Virus record (IMG/VR): IMGVR_UViG_3300028829_003283
Location: 1-62,730 of that record
Length of the DNA stretch: 62,730 nucleotides
Direction: 5' to 3' (one strand)
From: a virus
In this document: piece after piece, positions 7,169 to 12,749 of the stretch
Layout: each line of letters opens with the position of its first letter
Numbering within the stretch: the first letter of the stretch is position 1
The notes under the pieces: generated by a model
What the model saw: the letters and a program-made list of their open reading frames with translations, nothing else
What the model was told of the DNA's origin: nothing
The model's database searches: none
Program-made: the position numbers and the translations under genes

Positions 7169-7369
7169 ATGATGAACGTTGACCCTCAGATTAAGAAGAT
7201 GGTATTGGCCTGGCCGACCGATGTGAAATTGAACTCCATTAGGGAACTGGTCGATGAAGGTAAGTTAGGAATGGCACTCCAACTTTCTCAGATTATGTTG
7301 GATGCTCCGATGAAAGATGGTGGTGTTCCCTCCGAACTGATTCAGGACGCAATGATGGGTTCTAACTGA
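7169..7369 (+). CDS. hypothetical protein (66 aa)
   Basis: 66 residues from MMNVDPQIKKMV, helical, methionine-rich. The ATG at 7169 is preferred over an in-frame TTG at 7136, which falls in the promoter's conserved start region (GATTGAGA). No family is recognised. Confidence 0.7.
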   Translation: MMNVDPQIKKMVLAWPTDVKLNSIRELVDEGKLGMALQLSQIMLDAPMKDGGVPSELIQDAMMGSN

Positions 7370-7381
7370 AAAACAAACGAT

Positions 7382-7666
7382 ATGGATTTTAACGATTTGA
7401 CTTTTAAGGATAATGGTGGGGGGCAACTCCAAGCAAAGGTGGAGTTTGCTAATGGTAACGTACTCTCTGTGATGGCTGGTGCTGGTATGTACTGCACTCC
7501 GCGAGAGAATCTCAATTCACCAGATGAGTTCTCCGCTTTTGAGATTGGTATCTTCGGACCAGATGGTGATTGGGCAACTCAGAACTTCTTTCCCAATTGT
7601 GGTGATGATGTTATGGGTTGGCAATCGCGGGAAGAGATTAACTCAATTATTGAAATGATTGGGTAA
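7382..7666 (+). CDS. hypothetical protein (94 aa)
   Basis: β-rich, glycine-rich acidic protein (KVEFANGNVLSVMAGAG; FEIGIFGPDGDW) with no family that I recognise. It is the second gene after promoter P5 and the last before the tRNA array. Confidence 0.75.
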   Translation: MDFNDLTFKDNGGGQLQAKVEFANGNVLSVMAGAGMYCTPRENLNSPDEFSAFEIGIFGPDGDWATQNFFPNCGDDVMGWQSREEINSIIEMIG

Positions 7667-7677
7667 TGAATAAGAAT

Positions 7678-7763
7678 GGCCGGATGGTGGAAGTGGTAGA
7701 CACGACAGACTTAAAATCTGTTTCGCCGAACGGTGAGTGTGGGTTCGAGTCCCACTCCGGCTA
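7678..7763 (+). tRNA. tRNA-Leu (TAA)
   Basis: 7-bp acceptor GGCCGGA/TCCGGCT (first pair G-T), anticodon stem ACAGA/TCTGT with loop CTTAAAA (anticodon TAA), long class II variable arm, and T-arm GTGGG TTCGAGT CCCAC. Discriminator A. CCA is not encoded. Confidence 0.96.
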
Positions 7764-7789
7764 CTATAAATAATACAACAATATCTATT

Positions 7790-7924
7790 ATGCTTTATGT
7801 ACAATATACGATGATTGGTTTGGTAAGTATCGCATTAGGTTATATGCTTTATGAAATGGTTAAGACTTTCTACTATGAAATAAGAGAATCAATCCGAACT
7901 AATCGAAACAACCGAAGGTGGTGA
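7790..7924 (+). CDS. small membrane protein (44 aa)
   Basis: MLYVQYTMIGLVSIALGYMLYE is one transmembrane helix, followed by a basic tail (SIRTNRNNRRW). I start it at 7790; a longer version would start inside the tRNA-Leu gene. It lies between two tRNA genes. Confidence 0.55.
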   Translation: MLYVQYTMIGLVSIALGYMLYEMVKTFYYEIRESIRTNRNNRRW

Positions 7925-7934
7925 TATAATAAAT

Positions 7935-8008
7935 GCACCCGTAGCTCAGCTGGATAGAGCAACGCACTTCTAATGCGTAGGTCATAGGTTCGAATCCTAT
8001 CGGGTGTA
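7935..8008 (+). tRNA. tRNA-Arg (TCT)
   Basis: Acceptor GCACCCG/CGGGTGT, anticodon stem ACGCA/TGCGT with loop CTTCTAA (anticodon TCT, reads AGA), T-arm ATAGG TTCGAAT CCTAT. Discriminator A; no encoded CCA. Confidence 0.96.
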
Positions 8009-8021
8009 CAAAATTTCTTAT

Positions 8022-8097
8022 GGTGTTTATAGCTCAATCGGTTAGAGCGCTGGCTTGTGGAGCCTGAGGTTGTGAGTTCGATTCTCACTAAACACCC
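8022..8097 (+). tRNA. tRNA-His (GTG)
   Basis: Acceptor GGTGTTT/AAACACC, anticodon GTG in loop TTGTGGA, T-arm GTGAG TTCGATT CTCAC. Discriminator C73 is typical of bacterial tRNA-His. The anticodon stem has one T-T mismatch. It is the only cluster member without U34. Confidence 0.93.
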
Positions 8098-8170
8098 ATT
8101 GAGTTCTTTGACTTATCGGATTTTTTTTGCGAGTTCTGCACCTCTACAGATTAAAAGGTGTTTTCAACAT

Positions 8171-8244
8171 GGGAATGTAGCTCAGTTGGTTAGAGCAGGA
8201 CTCTTATACAGTCAAGGTCATGGGTTCAAGTCCCGTCATTCCTA
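8171..8244 (+). tRNA. tRNA-Ile (TAT)
   Basis: Acceptor GGGAATG/CATTCCT, D-arm GCTC/GAGC, anticodon loop CTTATAC giving TAT (reads AUA), T-arm ATGGG TTCAAGT CCCGT. The anticodon stem GGACT/AGTCA has a G27-A43 mismatch. Most bacteria read AUA with a lysidine-modified CAT anticodon, so the genomically encoded TAT is notable. Confidence 0.85.
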
Positions 8245-8249
8245 CAACC

Positions 8250-8323
8250 GACCTCTTAGCTCAGCTGGTTAGAGCATCTCACTTTTAATGAGAGGGTCCT
8301 GGGTTCGAGTCCCAGAGGGGTTA
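8250..8323 (+). tRNA. tRNA-Lys (TTT)
   Basis: Acceptor GACCTCT/AGGGGTT (two wobble pairs), anticodon stem TCTCA/TGAGA with loop CTTTTAA (anticodon TTT), T-arm CTGGG TTCGAGT CCCAG. Discriminator A. Confidence 0.95.
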
Positions 8324-8326
8324 CTT

Positions 8327-8406
8327 GCCGATGTGGTGGAATTGGTAGACACGCTAGTTTTAGGCACTAGTTCTTCGGAGTGAGAGTTCGAGTCTCTCCA
8401 TCGGTA
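8327..8406 (+). tRNA. tRNA-Leu (TAG)
   Basis: Acceptor GCCGATG/CATCGGT, anticodon stem CTAGT/ACTAG with loop TTTAGGC (anticodon TAG, reads CUA), class II variable arm, T-arm GAGAG TTCGAGT CTCTC. It lies 3 bp after tRNA-Lys. Confidence 0.95.
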
Positions 8407-8411
8407 CATAT

Positions 8412-8486
8412 GCATCCTTAGCTCAGTTGGTTCAGAGCATCTCGTTTACACCGAGAAGGTCGTTGGTTCGAACCCAACAGGATGTA
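8412..8486 (+). tRNA. tRNA-Val (TAC)
   Basis: Acceptor GCATCCT/AGGATGT, anticodon stem TCTCG/CGAGA with loop TTTACAC (anticodon TAC), T-arm GTTGG TTCGAAC CCAAC. The D-loop has one extra base. Confidence 0.95.
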
Positions 8487-8504
8487 CTTCACTAAATAAA
8501 TTTC

Positions 8505-8516
8505 AATATTTATATA
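8505..8516 (+). promoter_or_regulatory. TATTTATA-class (putative late) promoter
   Basis: AATATTTATATA with the core TATTTATA at 8507-8514, 31 bp before the gene at 8546 and with no TTTG element at -33. The same core recurs in front of several late genes. Confidence 0.5.
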
Positions 8517-8545
8517 ATAGTAATAATACTAATAAACAATAATTT

Positions 8546-8824
8546 ATGAATTACAAAATCGCAAGAAGATTGTACCAAGCTTTGGAAGCAAAGTACACAG
8601 CAGAGATAATGGATGCGAGAGCACGATTATCAGTTTACTTCGAATCCTCTGTAGGAATCGGAGAACACCCACAACTTACTGAAGAGATTGACAACTTAGT
8701 TGACCAACTCGCAAACGCAACGGATAAATTGGAAACACTTTCTAACAACTTCTCAAAGGAGTATGGTAGTGATATTCCAACTACAGTCGTTGACAATGAA
8801 AAGAAGGAGTTGATTAACGGGTAG
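8546..8824 (+). CDS. hypothetical coiled protein (92 aa)
   Basis: Helical throughout (AEIMDARARLSVYFE; LVDQLANATDKLETLSNNF), acidic and soluble. It sits inside the tRNA cluster behind a TATTTATA motif. No family is recognised. Confidence 0.7.
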   Translation: MNYKIARRLYQALEAKYTAEIMDARARLSVYFESSVGIGEHPQLTEEIDNLVDQLANATDKLETLSNNFSKEYGSDIPTTVVDNEKKELING

Positions 8825-8841
8825 GGTGAGTACGACTCATC

Positions 8842-8926
8842 GGAAGATTGGCAGAGAGGTCGATTGCACTGGTCTTGAAAACCAGCGTACAGCAATGTAC
8901 CGTAGGTTCGAATCCTACATCTTCCG
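8842..8926 (+). tRNA. tRNA-Ser (TGA)
   Basis: Acceptor GGAAGAT/ATCTTCC, anticodon stem CTGGT/ACCAG with loop CTTGAAA (anticodon TGA), class II variable arm, T-arm GTAGG TTCGAAT CCTAC. Discriminator G, as in tRNA-Ser. Confidence 0.96.
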
Positions 8927-8963
8927 CAAAGGTTATCGTTCTTTACATAAAAAAGGAAAAGCT

Positions 8964-9227
8964 ATGGAAATAACATCATTTATTTTAGGTGTATGTGCAG
9001 CTATCACATTGTTGGTGGTTGTGGGTACGTTTGTGAATTACCTGAGTGTTAAATCACTTAAAGAGCAGATTGATAATATCGATAAAACAATAGTCGATAT
9101 TGAACGTGAACTCTACACAATAGTGGATGAGTTGAACAAAGAACTTCATAATGAAGTTGATGAAGTGTACAGAACAGTTGATTCCAGATTTGATAAGTTT
9201 GAGAATCGAATAAATCCGAATGGATAA
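8964..9227 (+). CDS. membrane-anchored coiled-coil protein (87 aa)
   Basis: N-terminal transmembrane helix (ITSFILGVCAAITLLVVVGTF) is followed by a coiled coil (about residues 30-80) rich in D, E and L (IDNIDKTIVDIERELYTIVD). I start it at 8964, after an AAAGGAAAAG ribosome-binding-like tract, because the longer frame from 8826 runs through the tRNA-Ser gene. Topology resembles small phage membrane spacers; the function is unknown. Confidence 0.7.
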   Translation: MEITSFILGVCAAITLLVVVGTFVNYLSVKSLKEQIDNIDKTIVDIERELYTIVDELNKELHNEVDEVYRTVDSRFDKFENRINPNG

Positions 9228-9275
9228 TAATTAACCCTAAGAACGATAACCTTAACTTAAAAAATCCAAAATATA

Positions 9276-9313
9276 TTTGGAAGTTTGAAAAAACTTTTGT
9301 ATATTTGTAGAAG
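9276..9313 (+). promoter_or_regulatory. Bacteroidetes-type promoter of the large ncRNA
   Basis: TTTG at 9276-9279 and a perfect TATATTTG at 9300-9307, 24 bp between starts. Predicted transcription start is about 9313-9315. No reading frame follows; a structured RNA does. Confidence 0.8.
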
Positions 9314-9728
9314 TTCTTTGAAATAATAGAGGCACCTGAAGTATTGGCCATATGAATGGTGAGTATATGACCGAATAATCCCTAACGGAAGAAGGGGATA
9401 AGGTAAACCTGACACTGAACACGTTTCAGTTCAATTGCTCAAGGGAGTGATTGAGTTCCGACAGGAAAGAAGGTGGTAAGTTAGGAAAGAATCAAACAAC
9501 CGATTCTTCCAAGAGCATTGTAAGTACCCGAAAGGAAATCTTACTTTATGACCGAATAATCCCATAATGGGGGATAAGGTACGACTAAAGCTGTTGTGGC
9601 GCTACAACGAGATTAACCATCTTGAGTAGAACTCGAAATAATAGTAGAGTTAGTTGGTATGCGGTAGATAAAACCATAAACTAACTTTTCAGAATTGGTA
9701 TATTCTGATATACGTTCCTCTATTTTTT
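9313..9728 (+). ncRNA. large structured non-coding RNA (about 415 nt)
   Basis: No plausible protein frame exists here. The ends pair: AATAGAGGCAC (9325-9335) with GTTCCTCTATT (9714-9724), one mismatch, followed by a T-run. Inside, I can draw many local helices. They include CCTG/CAGG enclosing two hairpins (9408-9475), GGAAAGAATC/GATTCTTCC (about 9484-9510), and GTAAG/CTTAC with a GAAA tetraloop (about 9520-9544). GTTGT/ACAAC (about 9593-9608), GTTAG..GGT/ACC..CTAAC (about 9649-9685) and TCAGAAT/ATTCTGA (about 9689-9709) complete the set. One module, TATGACCGAATAATCCC paired with GGGATAAGGT, occurs twice (9366-9405 and 9547-9581). It has its own promoter and sits beside tRNAs, the context of the GOLLD and ROOL RNAs of phages, although it is shorter and I do not recognise its sequence. 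Confidence 0.8.
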
Positions 9729-9739
9729 TCAAAGTAATA

Positions 9740-9777
9740 TTTGGATAATTAAAAAATGTTTTGTATATTTACAATCG
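9740..9777 (+). promoter_or_regulatory. Bacteroidetes-type promoter, leaderless gene
   Basis: TTTG at 9740-9743 and TATATTTA at 9764-9771, 24 bp between starts. The predicted transcription start (about 9777-9779) coincides with the ATG at 9778. It probably also transcribes the two tRNA-like elements. Confidence 0.75.
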
Positions 9778-10032
9778 ATGAAATGGGATACGGTACATAT
9801 TAGTGATAAGATACACTTTCTGAAGGATGTGATGGATAACTCCACACAGGACACAGAGCACGATATGCACATTGTAAACGCATTAATTACAGGTTCTCAC
9901 AACACCTTTAGTGGTGATATGGGATTTGAAATACAAATACATCATATGAATTATATGAGAGAGTTATGGGATAATCACATCGTTACTCAAAAAGATAGTT
10001 CAGTGATTAACAAACTGCGAGAGAAGAGTTAA
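9778..10032 (+). CDS. hypothetical protein (84 aa), probably leaderless
   Basis: 84 residues, histidine- and methionine-rich (DTEHDMHIVNALITGSHN; IHHMNYMRELWDNH), with no assigned family. Its ATG lies at the predicted transcription start, so translation would be leaderless or start at an internal ATG (9829). The last 16 bases are also the 5' part of the first tRNA-like element. Confidence 0.6.
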   Translation: MKWDTVHISDKIHFLKDVMDNSTQDTEHDMHIVNALITGSHNTFSGDMGFEIQIHHMNYMRELWDNHIVTQKDSSVINKLREKS

Positions 10033-10087
10033 GAGAAACTCGCTACACATCCAGTGTAGAGAAGTTGGGGCAGTTCCAACCTTTCGC
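10017..10087 (+). ncRNA. tRNA-Gly(UCC)-like cloverleaf, copy 1
   Basis: 71 nt with exact tRNA connectivity. The acceptor is GCGAGAG/CTTTCGC (7 bp), then a 2-nt linker. The D-like arm is GAGTT AAGAGA AACTC, followed by one base. The anticodon-like arm is CTACA with loop CATCCAG, giving UCC at 34-36. A 4-nt variable region precedes the T-like arm GTTGG GGCAGTT CCAAC. U follows at position 73. GlyRS identity features (G1-C72, C2-G71, U73, C35, C36) are present. The D-loop GG and the T-loop TTC are absent, and position 33 is A, not U. The RNA overlaps the end of the upstream gene. Confidence 0.8.
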
Positions 10088-10093
10088 TCAACT

Positions 10094-10164
10094 GCGGGAA
10101 AAGAGTTAAGAGAAACTCGCCGTACTTCCAGTACGGAGATGGTGGGGCAGTTCCACCTTCCCGC
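10094..10164 (+). ncRNA. tRNA-Gly(UCC)-like cloverleaf, copy 2
   Basis: Second 71-nt unit, 77 nt downstream of the first. The acceptor is GCGGGAA/TTCCCGC and the D-like arm is identical to copy 1. The anticodon-like arm is CCGTA with loop CTTCCAG (UCC, with U33), and the T-like arm is GGTGG GGCAGTT CCACC, followed by U73. Acceptor, anticodon-like and T-like stems differ from copy 1 by compensating changes, whereas loop sequences are kept. Both units are flanked by AACT and TCAA. CCA is not encoded, as in the canonical tRNAs here. Confidence 0.82.
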
Positions 10165-10185
10165 TCAAATTTTAATTCATACGAA

Positions 10186-10344
10186 ATGACCGCAGAAGAA
10201 GAAATTGAAGAAATCCTAATCGAAGCAGATGCTGTGGGATTACGTTCTGAAGTAATGGAATGGGCACGTAAAGAGATGGATAAGAATCCAAAAATGCGTA
10301 GAGTAGATGCATATCAACAGGCATACTATGAATGGGTAAAATGA
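10186..10344 (+). CDS. hypothetical acidic protein (52 aa)
   Basis: MTAEEEIEEILIEADAVGLR begins an acidic, fully helical protein of 52 residues with the end AYQQAYYEWVK. It overlaps the next gene by ATGA and starts 21 bp after the second tRNA-like element. Confidence 0.7.
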   Translation: MTAEEEIEEILIEADAVGLRSEVMEWARKEMDKNPKMRRVDAYQQAYYEWVK

Positions 10345-10520
10345 ATCCATCAGATAAAGAAGTAGAACAAGCAATTGATAGAACACAAATTCTCTATAAC
10401 TCAATTGTGGAGAATGTTGTACGTCATAGTGTATATAAGCTGGATAAGGGGTTTGCTAAACACATAGATACTGCGTTAGAATCTCTTTCAAAAGCAAACA
10501 CAATTATAAGTAATGTATAG
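10341..10520 (+). CDS. hypothetical helical protein (59 aa)
   Basis: 59 residues from MNPSDKEVEQAID, helical and soluble. I choose the ATG in the ATGA overlap; an ATG three codons upstream is possible. It overlaps the cytidylyltransferase gene by 8 bases. Confidence 0.7.
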   Translation: MNPSDKEVEQAIDRTQILYNSIVENVVRHSVYKLDKGFAKHIDTALESLSKANTIISNV

Positions 10521-10914
10521 TAAAGGGATGTTAGCTGGTAACTTTGATGTGATACATCCTGGTTACATTAAGATGTTTAAAGAATGTAAAGAGGTGTGTG
10601 ATAGGTTGATAGTATTCCTACATACAGACCCATCCATTGAGCGACCAGATAAACTCAAACCCATATTGAGTGTGGATGAAAGAGTAGAAGTTTTAGAATC
10701 GTTGCGGTATGTTGATGATATACAAACATATACATATGAGAATGAGTTGTATAAGTTGATTGAACTTAACTCTCCTGATATTAGATTCTTAGGTGATGAT
10801 TACAAAGGTAAGACTTATACTGGCTACGAACTGAATACACCCATCCACTATCTAAATCGAAATCACGGTTGGAGTACCACCAAATTTAAAACCCTAATTG
10901 CACAATCACTATGA
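10513..10914 (+). CDS. cytidylyltransferase-like nucleotidyltransferase (133 aa)
   Basis: Small Rossmann-type nucleotidyltransferase of the TagD/HldE class. The nucleotide-binding signature is GNFDVIHPGYIKM (residues 9-21), with the family HxGH altered to HPGY. DPSIERPDKLKPILSVDER gives the substrate loop and ER pair, and WSTTKFK near the C-terminus matches the STT-R motif. Length (133) fits a single domain. The known family transfers CMP or AMP to phosphorylated alcohols or sugars; the substrate here is unknown. It overlaps the next gene by ATGA and shares an operon with methylglyoxal and thymidylate synthases. Confidence 0.85.
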   Translation: MYSKGMLAGNFDVIHPGYIKMFKECKEVCDRLIVFLHTDPSIERPDKLKPILSVDERVEVLESLRYVDDIQTYTYENELYKLIELNSPDIRFLGDDYKGKTYTGYELNTPIHYLNRNHGWSTTKFKTLIAQSL

Positions 10915-11282
10915 AGTTAGCAGTAATCGCACATGACGGTAAGAAGGCAGATATGGTATCGTTCGTAATGAAACGATTACCATTCTTCAAACGTAAGGAT
11001 GTACAGCTCGTAGGAACTGGTACTACTGGTACTATGATTATCCATGCAGGTCTAAAGGTGGAGAGAGTAGCATCAGGCCCAATGGGTGGTGATGCAGAAA
11101 TTGGTGCGATGGTGACCAGAGGTGAGATTGATGGGGTAATCTTCTTTAGAGACCCATTAGATAAACACCCGCACGATGTAGATATCTCAATGTTGATGAG
11201 GTTGTGTGATGTACACGAAGTACCATTAGCTACCAATTACAAATCAGCACATATTATGATTAAGTATTTTGAAAAAAAATGA
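10911..11282 (+). CDS. mgsA: methylglyoxal synthase
   Basis: Lyase converting dihydroxyacetone phosphate to methylglyoxal and phosphate. The family signature runs through the whole protein: IAHDGKK (H8, D9, K12), GTGTTG (35-40), and SGPMGGD (55-61) with the catalytic Asp at 61. IFFRDPL (77-83) and HPHDVD (86-91), with H88 and D91 matching the active-site His and Asp of the bacterial enzymes, complete it. At 123 residues it lacks the C-terminal extension of the 152-residue E. coli enzyme, but no active-site segment is missing. ATGA overlaps on both sides place it in one operon with the cytidylyltransferase and ThyA. Confidence 0.93.
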   Translation: MKLAVIAHDGKKADMVSFVMKRLPFFKRKDVQLVGTGTTGTMIIHAGLKVERVASGPMGGDAEIGAMVTRGEIDGVIFFRDPLDKHPHDVDISMLMRLCDVHEVPLATNYKSAHIMIKYFEKK

Positions 11283-12166
11283 ATAAATTAGATAAACAAT
11301 ATCAAGAACTACTAATGACCATACTTGAGTATGGGGTAGATAAATCAGATAGGACTGGTACAGGTACTAAGTCCATCTTTGGTTATACCATCCGACACAA
11401 TATGGAAGATGGGTTTCCTCTACTAACCACAAAGAAGATGGCAGTCAAAACTATGATGACTGAGTTGAAGTGGTTTTTAAAAGGGGATACCAACATCAAA
11501 TATTTGGTAGATAACGGATGTAACATTTGGAATGGTGATGCCTACAAAAACTACATTGATAAGTTACCAGGAGATACGGATGTTTTTGATATTCTCAAAA
11601 GAGATGAGTTTATTGAAAAAATCAAAACCGATGATGAGTTCTCAAAGAAGTGGGGTGAGTTAGGTCGTATCTACGGAGCGCAGTGGAGAGATTGGGAAGG
11701 GTTTGACCAGATGGGTAATCTAATCAACCAACTAAAGAAAAATCCTGATTCAAGACGATTGATGGTTAGTGCGTGGAATGTTCCAGAGATTCAGTTCGTA
11801 GTACTACCACCATGCCATTACGGATTCCAATGTTATGTTGCCGATGGTAAACTATCTCTGATGTGGAACCAGCGTTCGGTAGATACGTTCTTAGGATTAC
11901 CATTCAACATCGCATCGTATGGTACACTACTCCTGTTACTATGTGAAGAAACTGGATATCGTCCTGGTCATTTGATTGGTAACTTAGGGGATGTACATCT
12001 TTACAACAACCACTTAGAACAAGCCAAAGAACAACTCAGTAGAGATGGGTCAGATACACTACCCGATATCGTATTGGATAATATTGATGTTCTCAATGGT
12101 GAGTTTGATTACACCATCTTAGGATACTCACCAAGCCCCGCAATCAAAGCACCATTAAGTAATTGA
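11279..12166 (+). CDS. thyA: thymidylate synthase
   Basis: Folate-dependent enzyme making dTMP from dUMP. DRTGTGT near residue 25, the catalytic cysteine C179 in LPPCHYGFQCY, WNQRSVDTFLGLPFNI, and the C-terminal GDVHLYNNH and YSPSPAIKAPLSN are all family hallmarks. The length of 295 is typical, with an insertion near residues 95-130. A complete enzyme supporting phage DNA synthesis. It overlaps mgsA by ATGA. Confidence 0.97.
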   Translation: MNKLDKQYQELLMTILEYGVDKSDRTGTGTKSIFGYTIRHNMEDGFPLLTTKKMAVKTMMTELKWFLKGDTNIKYLVDNGCNIWNGDAYKNYIDKLPGDTDVFDILKRDEFIEKIKTDDEFSKKWGELGRIYGAQWRDWEGFDQMGNLINQLKKNPDSRRLMVSAWNVPEIQFVVLPPCHYGFQCYVADGKLSLMWNQRSVDTFLGLPFNIASYGTLLLLLCEETGYRPGHLIGNLGDVHLYNNHLEQAKEQLSRDGSDTLPDIVLDNIDVLNGEFDYTILGYSPSPAIKAPLSN

Positions 12167-12168
12167 GT

Positions 12169-12354
12169 ATGATTACATATCTATTGATAGGTACACTTGT
12201 TATGTTTATTACAGAACGAATTGTAATGAAGTACAATGAGGATCCTGAGTTTAGTTTTACAATGTTAAATCGATTCGCTGGAATCGTACTCTGGCCGCTC
12301 GCATTAATTCTTATTGTTGGTGGATTCCTCATAGGATTCTTTGGAAGAGACTAA
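12169..12354 (+). CDS. small two-helix membrane protein (61 aa)
   Basis: Two hydrophobic segments (ITYLLIGTLVMFITERIV and FAGIVLWPLALILIVGGFLIGF) are separated by a polar loop. The first ATG is at 12169, just after the thyA stop; an upstream TTG overlaps that stop. It ends immediately before the terminator/promoter element. Confidence 0.6.
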   Translation: MITYLLIGTLVMFITERIVMKYNEDPEFSFTMLNRFAGIVLWPLALILIVGGFLIGFFGRD

Positions 12355-12357
12355 CAT

Positions 12358-12420
12358 TTAACAATTTTTTAACATAGGGGGCTTGTATAAGTCCCCTTTT
12401 TTTTGTACTTTAGTCCTGTA
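12358..12420 (+). promoter_or_regulatory. TTAACA-class promoter P6 fused with a terminator
   Basis: TTAACA boxes begin at 12358 and 12369. The -33 CTTG (12382-12385) lies inside the 3' part of the 5' arm and loop of a terminator hairpin. The -7 TACTTTAG is at 12406-12413, right after the T-run. The start region is TCCTGTAATCATTGAGAG. It drives the gene at 12439. Confidence 0.8.
12377..12404 (+). terminator. intrinsic terminator overlapping promoter P6
   Basis: GGGGGCTT (12377-12384), tetraloop GTAT, AAGTCCCC (12389-12396), then eight T. It ends the thyA operon while containing the -33 element of the next promoter. Confidence 0.85.
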
Positions 12421-12438
12421 ATCATTGAGAGATACACT

Positions 12439-12636
12439 ATGAAAAACTATCAAGCAATTCTAATAGCAGTTGGTGGAATTACACTAACTCTACTGACCGG
12501 TAATGGTACAATTCAGAACTACATCGCATTTGCGGGTGAACTCAACGAAATGACGTTCGCATGTGTTGGTATGATGTTAGGTTTGGTGGGGTTAGCGGCA
12601 ATTGACTACCGCAAACTACTTAAAGGCTTGTTTTAA
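12439..12636 (+). CDS. small membrane protein (65 aa)
   Basis: Two hydrophobic helices (AILIAVGGITLTLLTGN and FACVGMMLGLVGLAAI) and a short basic end (YRKLLKGLF). The ATG at 12439 follows the promoter's conserved leader; the longer in-frame start at 12403 lies inside the promoter. Monocistronic. Confidence 0.65.
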   Translation: MKNYQAILIAVGGITLTLLTGNGTIQNYIAFAGELNEMTFACVGMMLGLVGLAAIDYRKLLKGLF

Positions 12637-12660
12637 GTTGTTGATAACTTGTTTATAAGT

Positions 12661-12722
12661 TTAACACTTTTTAACATTTATGGCTTGGAATTGTGGTAAA
12701 TGTTCACTATTTTAGTACTGTA
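12661..12722 (+). promoter_or_regulatory. TTAACA-class early promoter P7
   Basis: TTAACA boxes begin at 12661 and 12671. CTTG is at 12684-12687 and TATTTTAG at 12708-12715, followed by TACTGTAATGATTGGG. It drives the gene at 12750. Confidence 0.8.
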
Positions 12723-12749
12723 ATGATTGGGAAAGATAAAACAAAAGAT

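Noticed and set aside
7873-8088. 71-codon minus-strand frame resembling a common database protein (DRIRTYDLRIRS)
   Set aside because: It lies over tRNA-Arg and tRNA-His. Translated antisense tRNA sequence is a frequent annotation error.
8057-8272. 71-codon + strand frame across tRNA-His and tRNA-Ile
   Set aside because: The peptide (NVAQLVRAGLLYSQGHGFKS) is translated tRNA sequence, another known artefact.
8826-8963. Upstream extension of the coiled-coil membrane protein
   Set aside because: It runs through the tRNA-Ser gene; the ATG at 8964 has a purine-rich ribosome-binding-like tract.
9313-9728. Group I or group II intron, or a long riboswitch leader
   Set aside because: The RNA does not interrupt a gene, no intron core motif is seen, and the next gene has its own promoter after the T-run.
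10017-10164. Tandem riboswitch in the leader of the gene at 10186
   Set aside because: The exact tRNA geometry, UCC with U73 and lack of an expression platform fit tRNA-like RNA better; a regulatory role is not excluded.
12693-12749. N-terminal extension of the VWA protein
   Set aside because: These codons include the -7 element and conserved start region of promoter P7, so they cannot be in the transcript.
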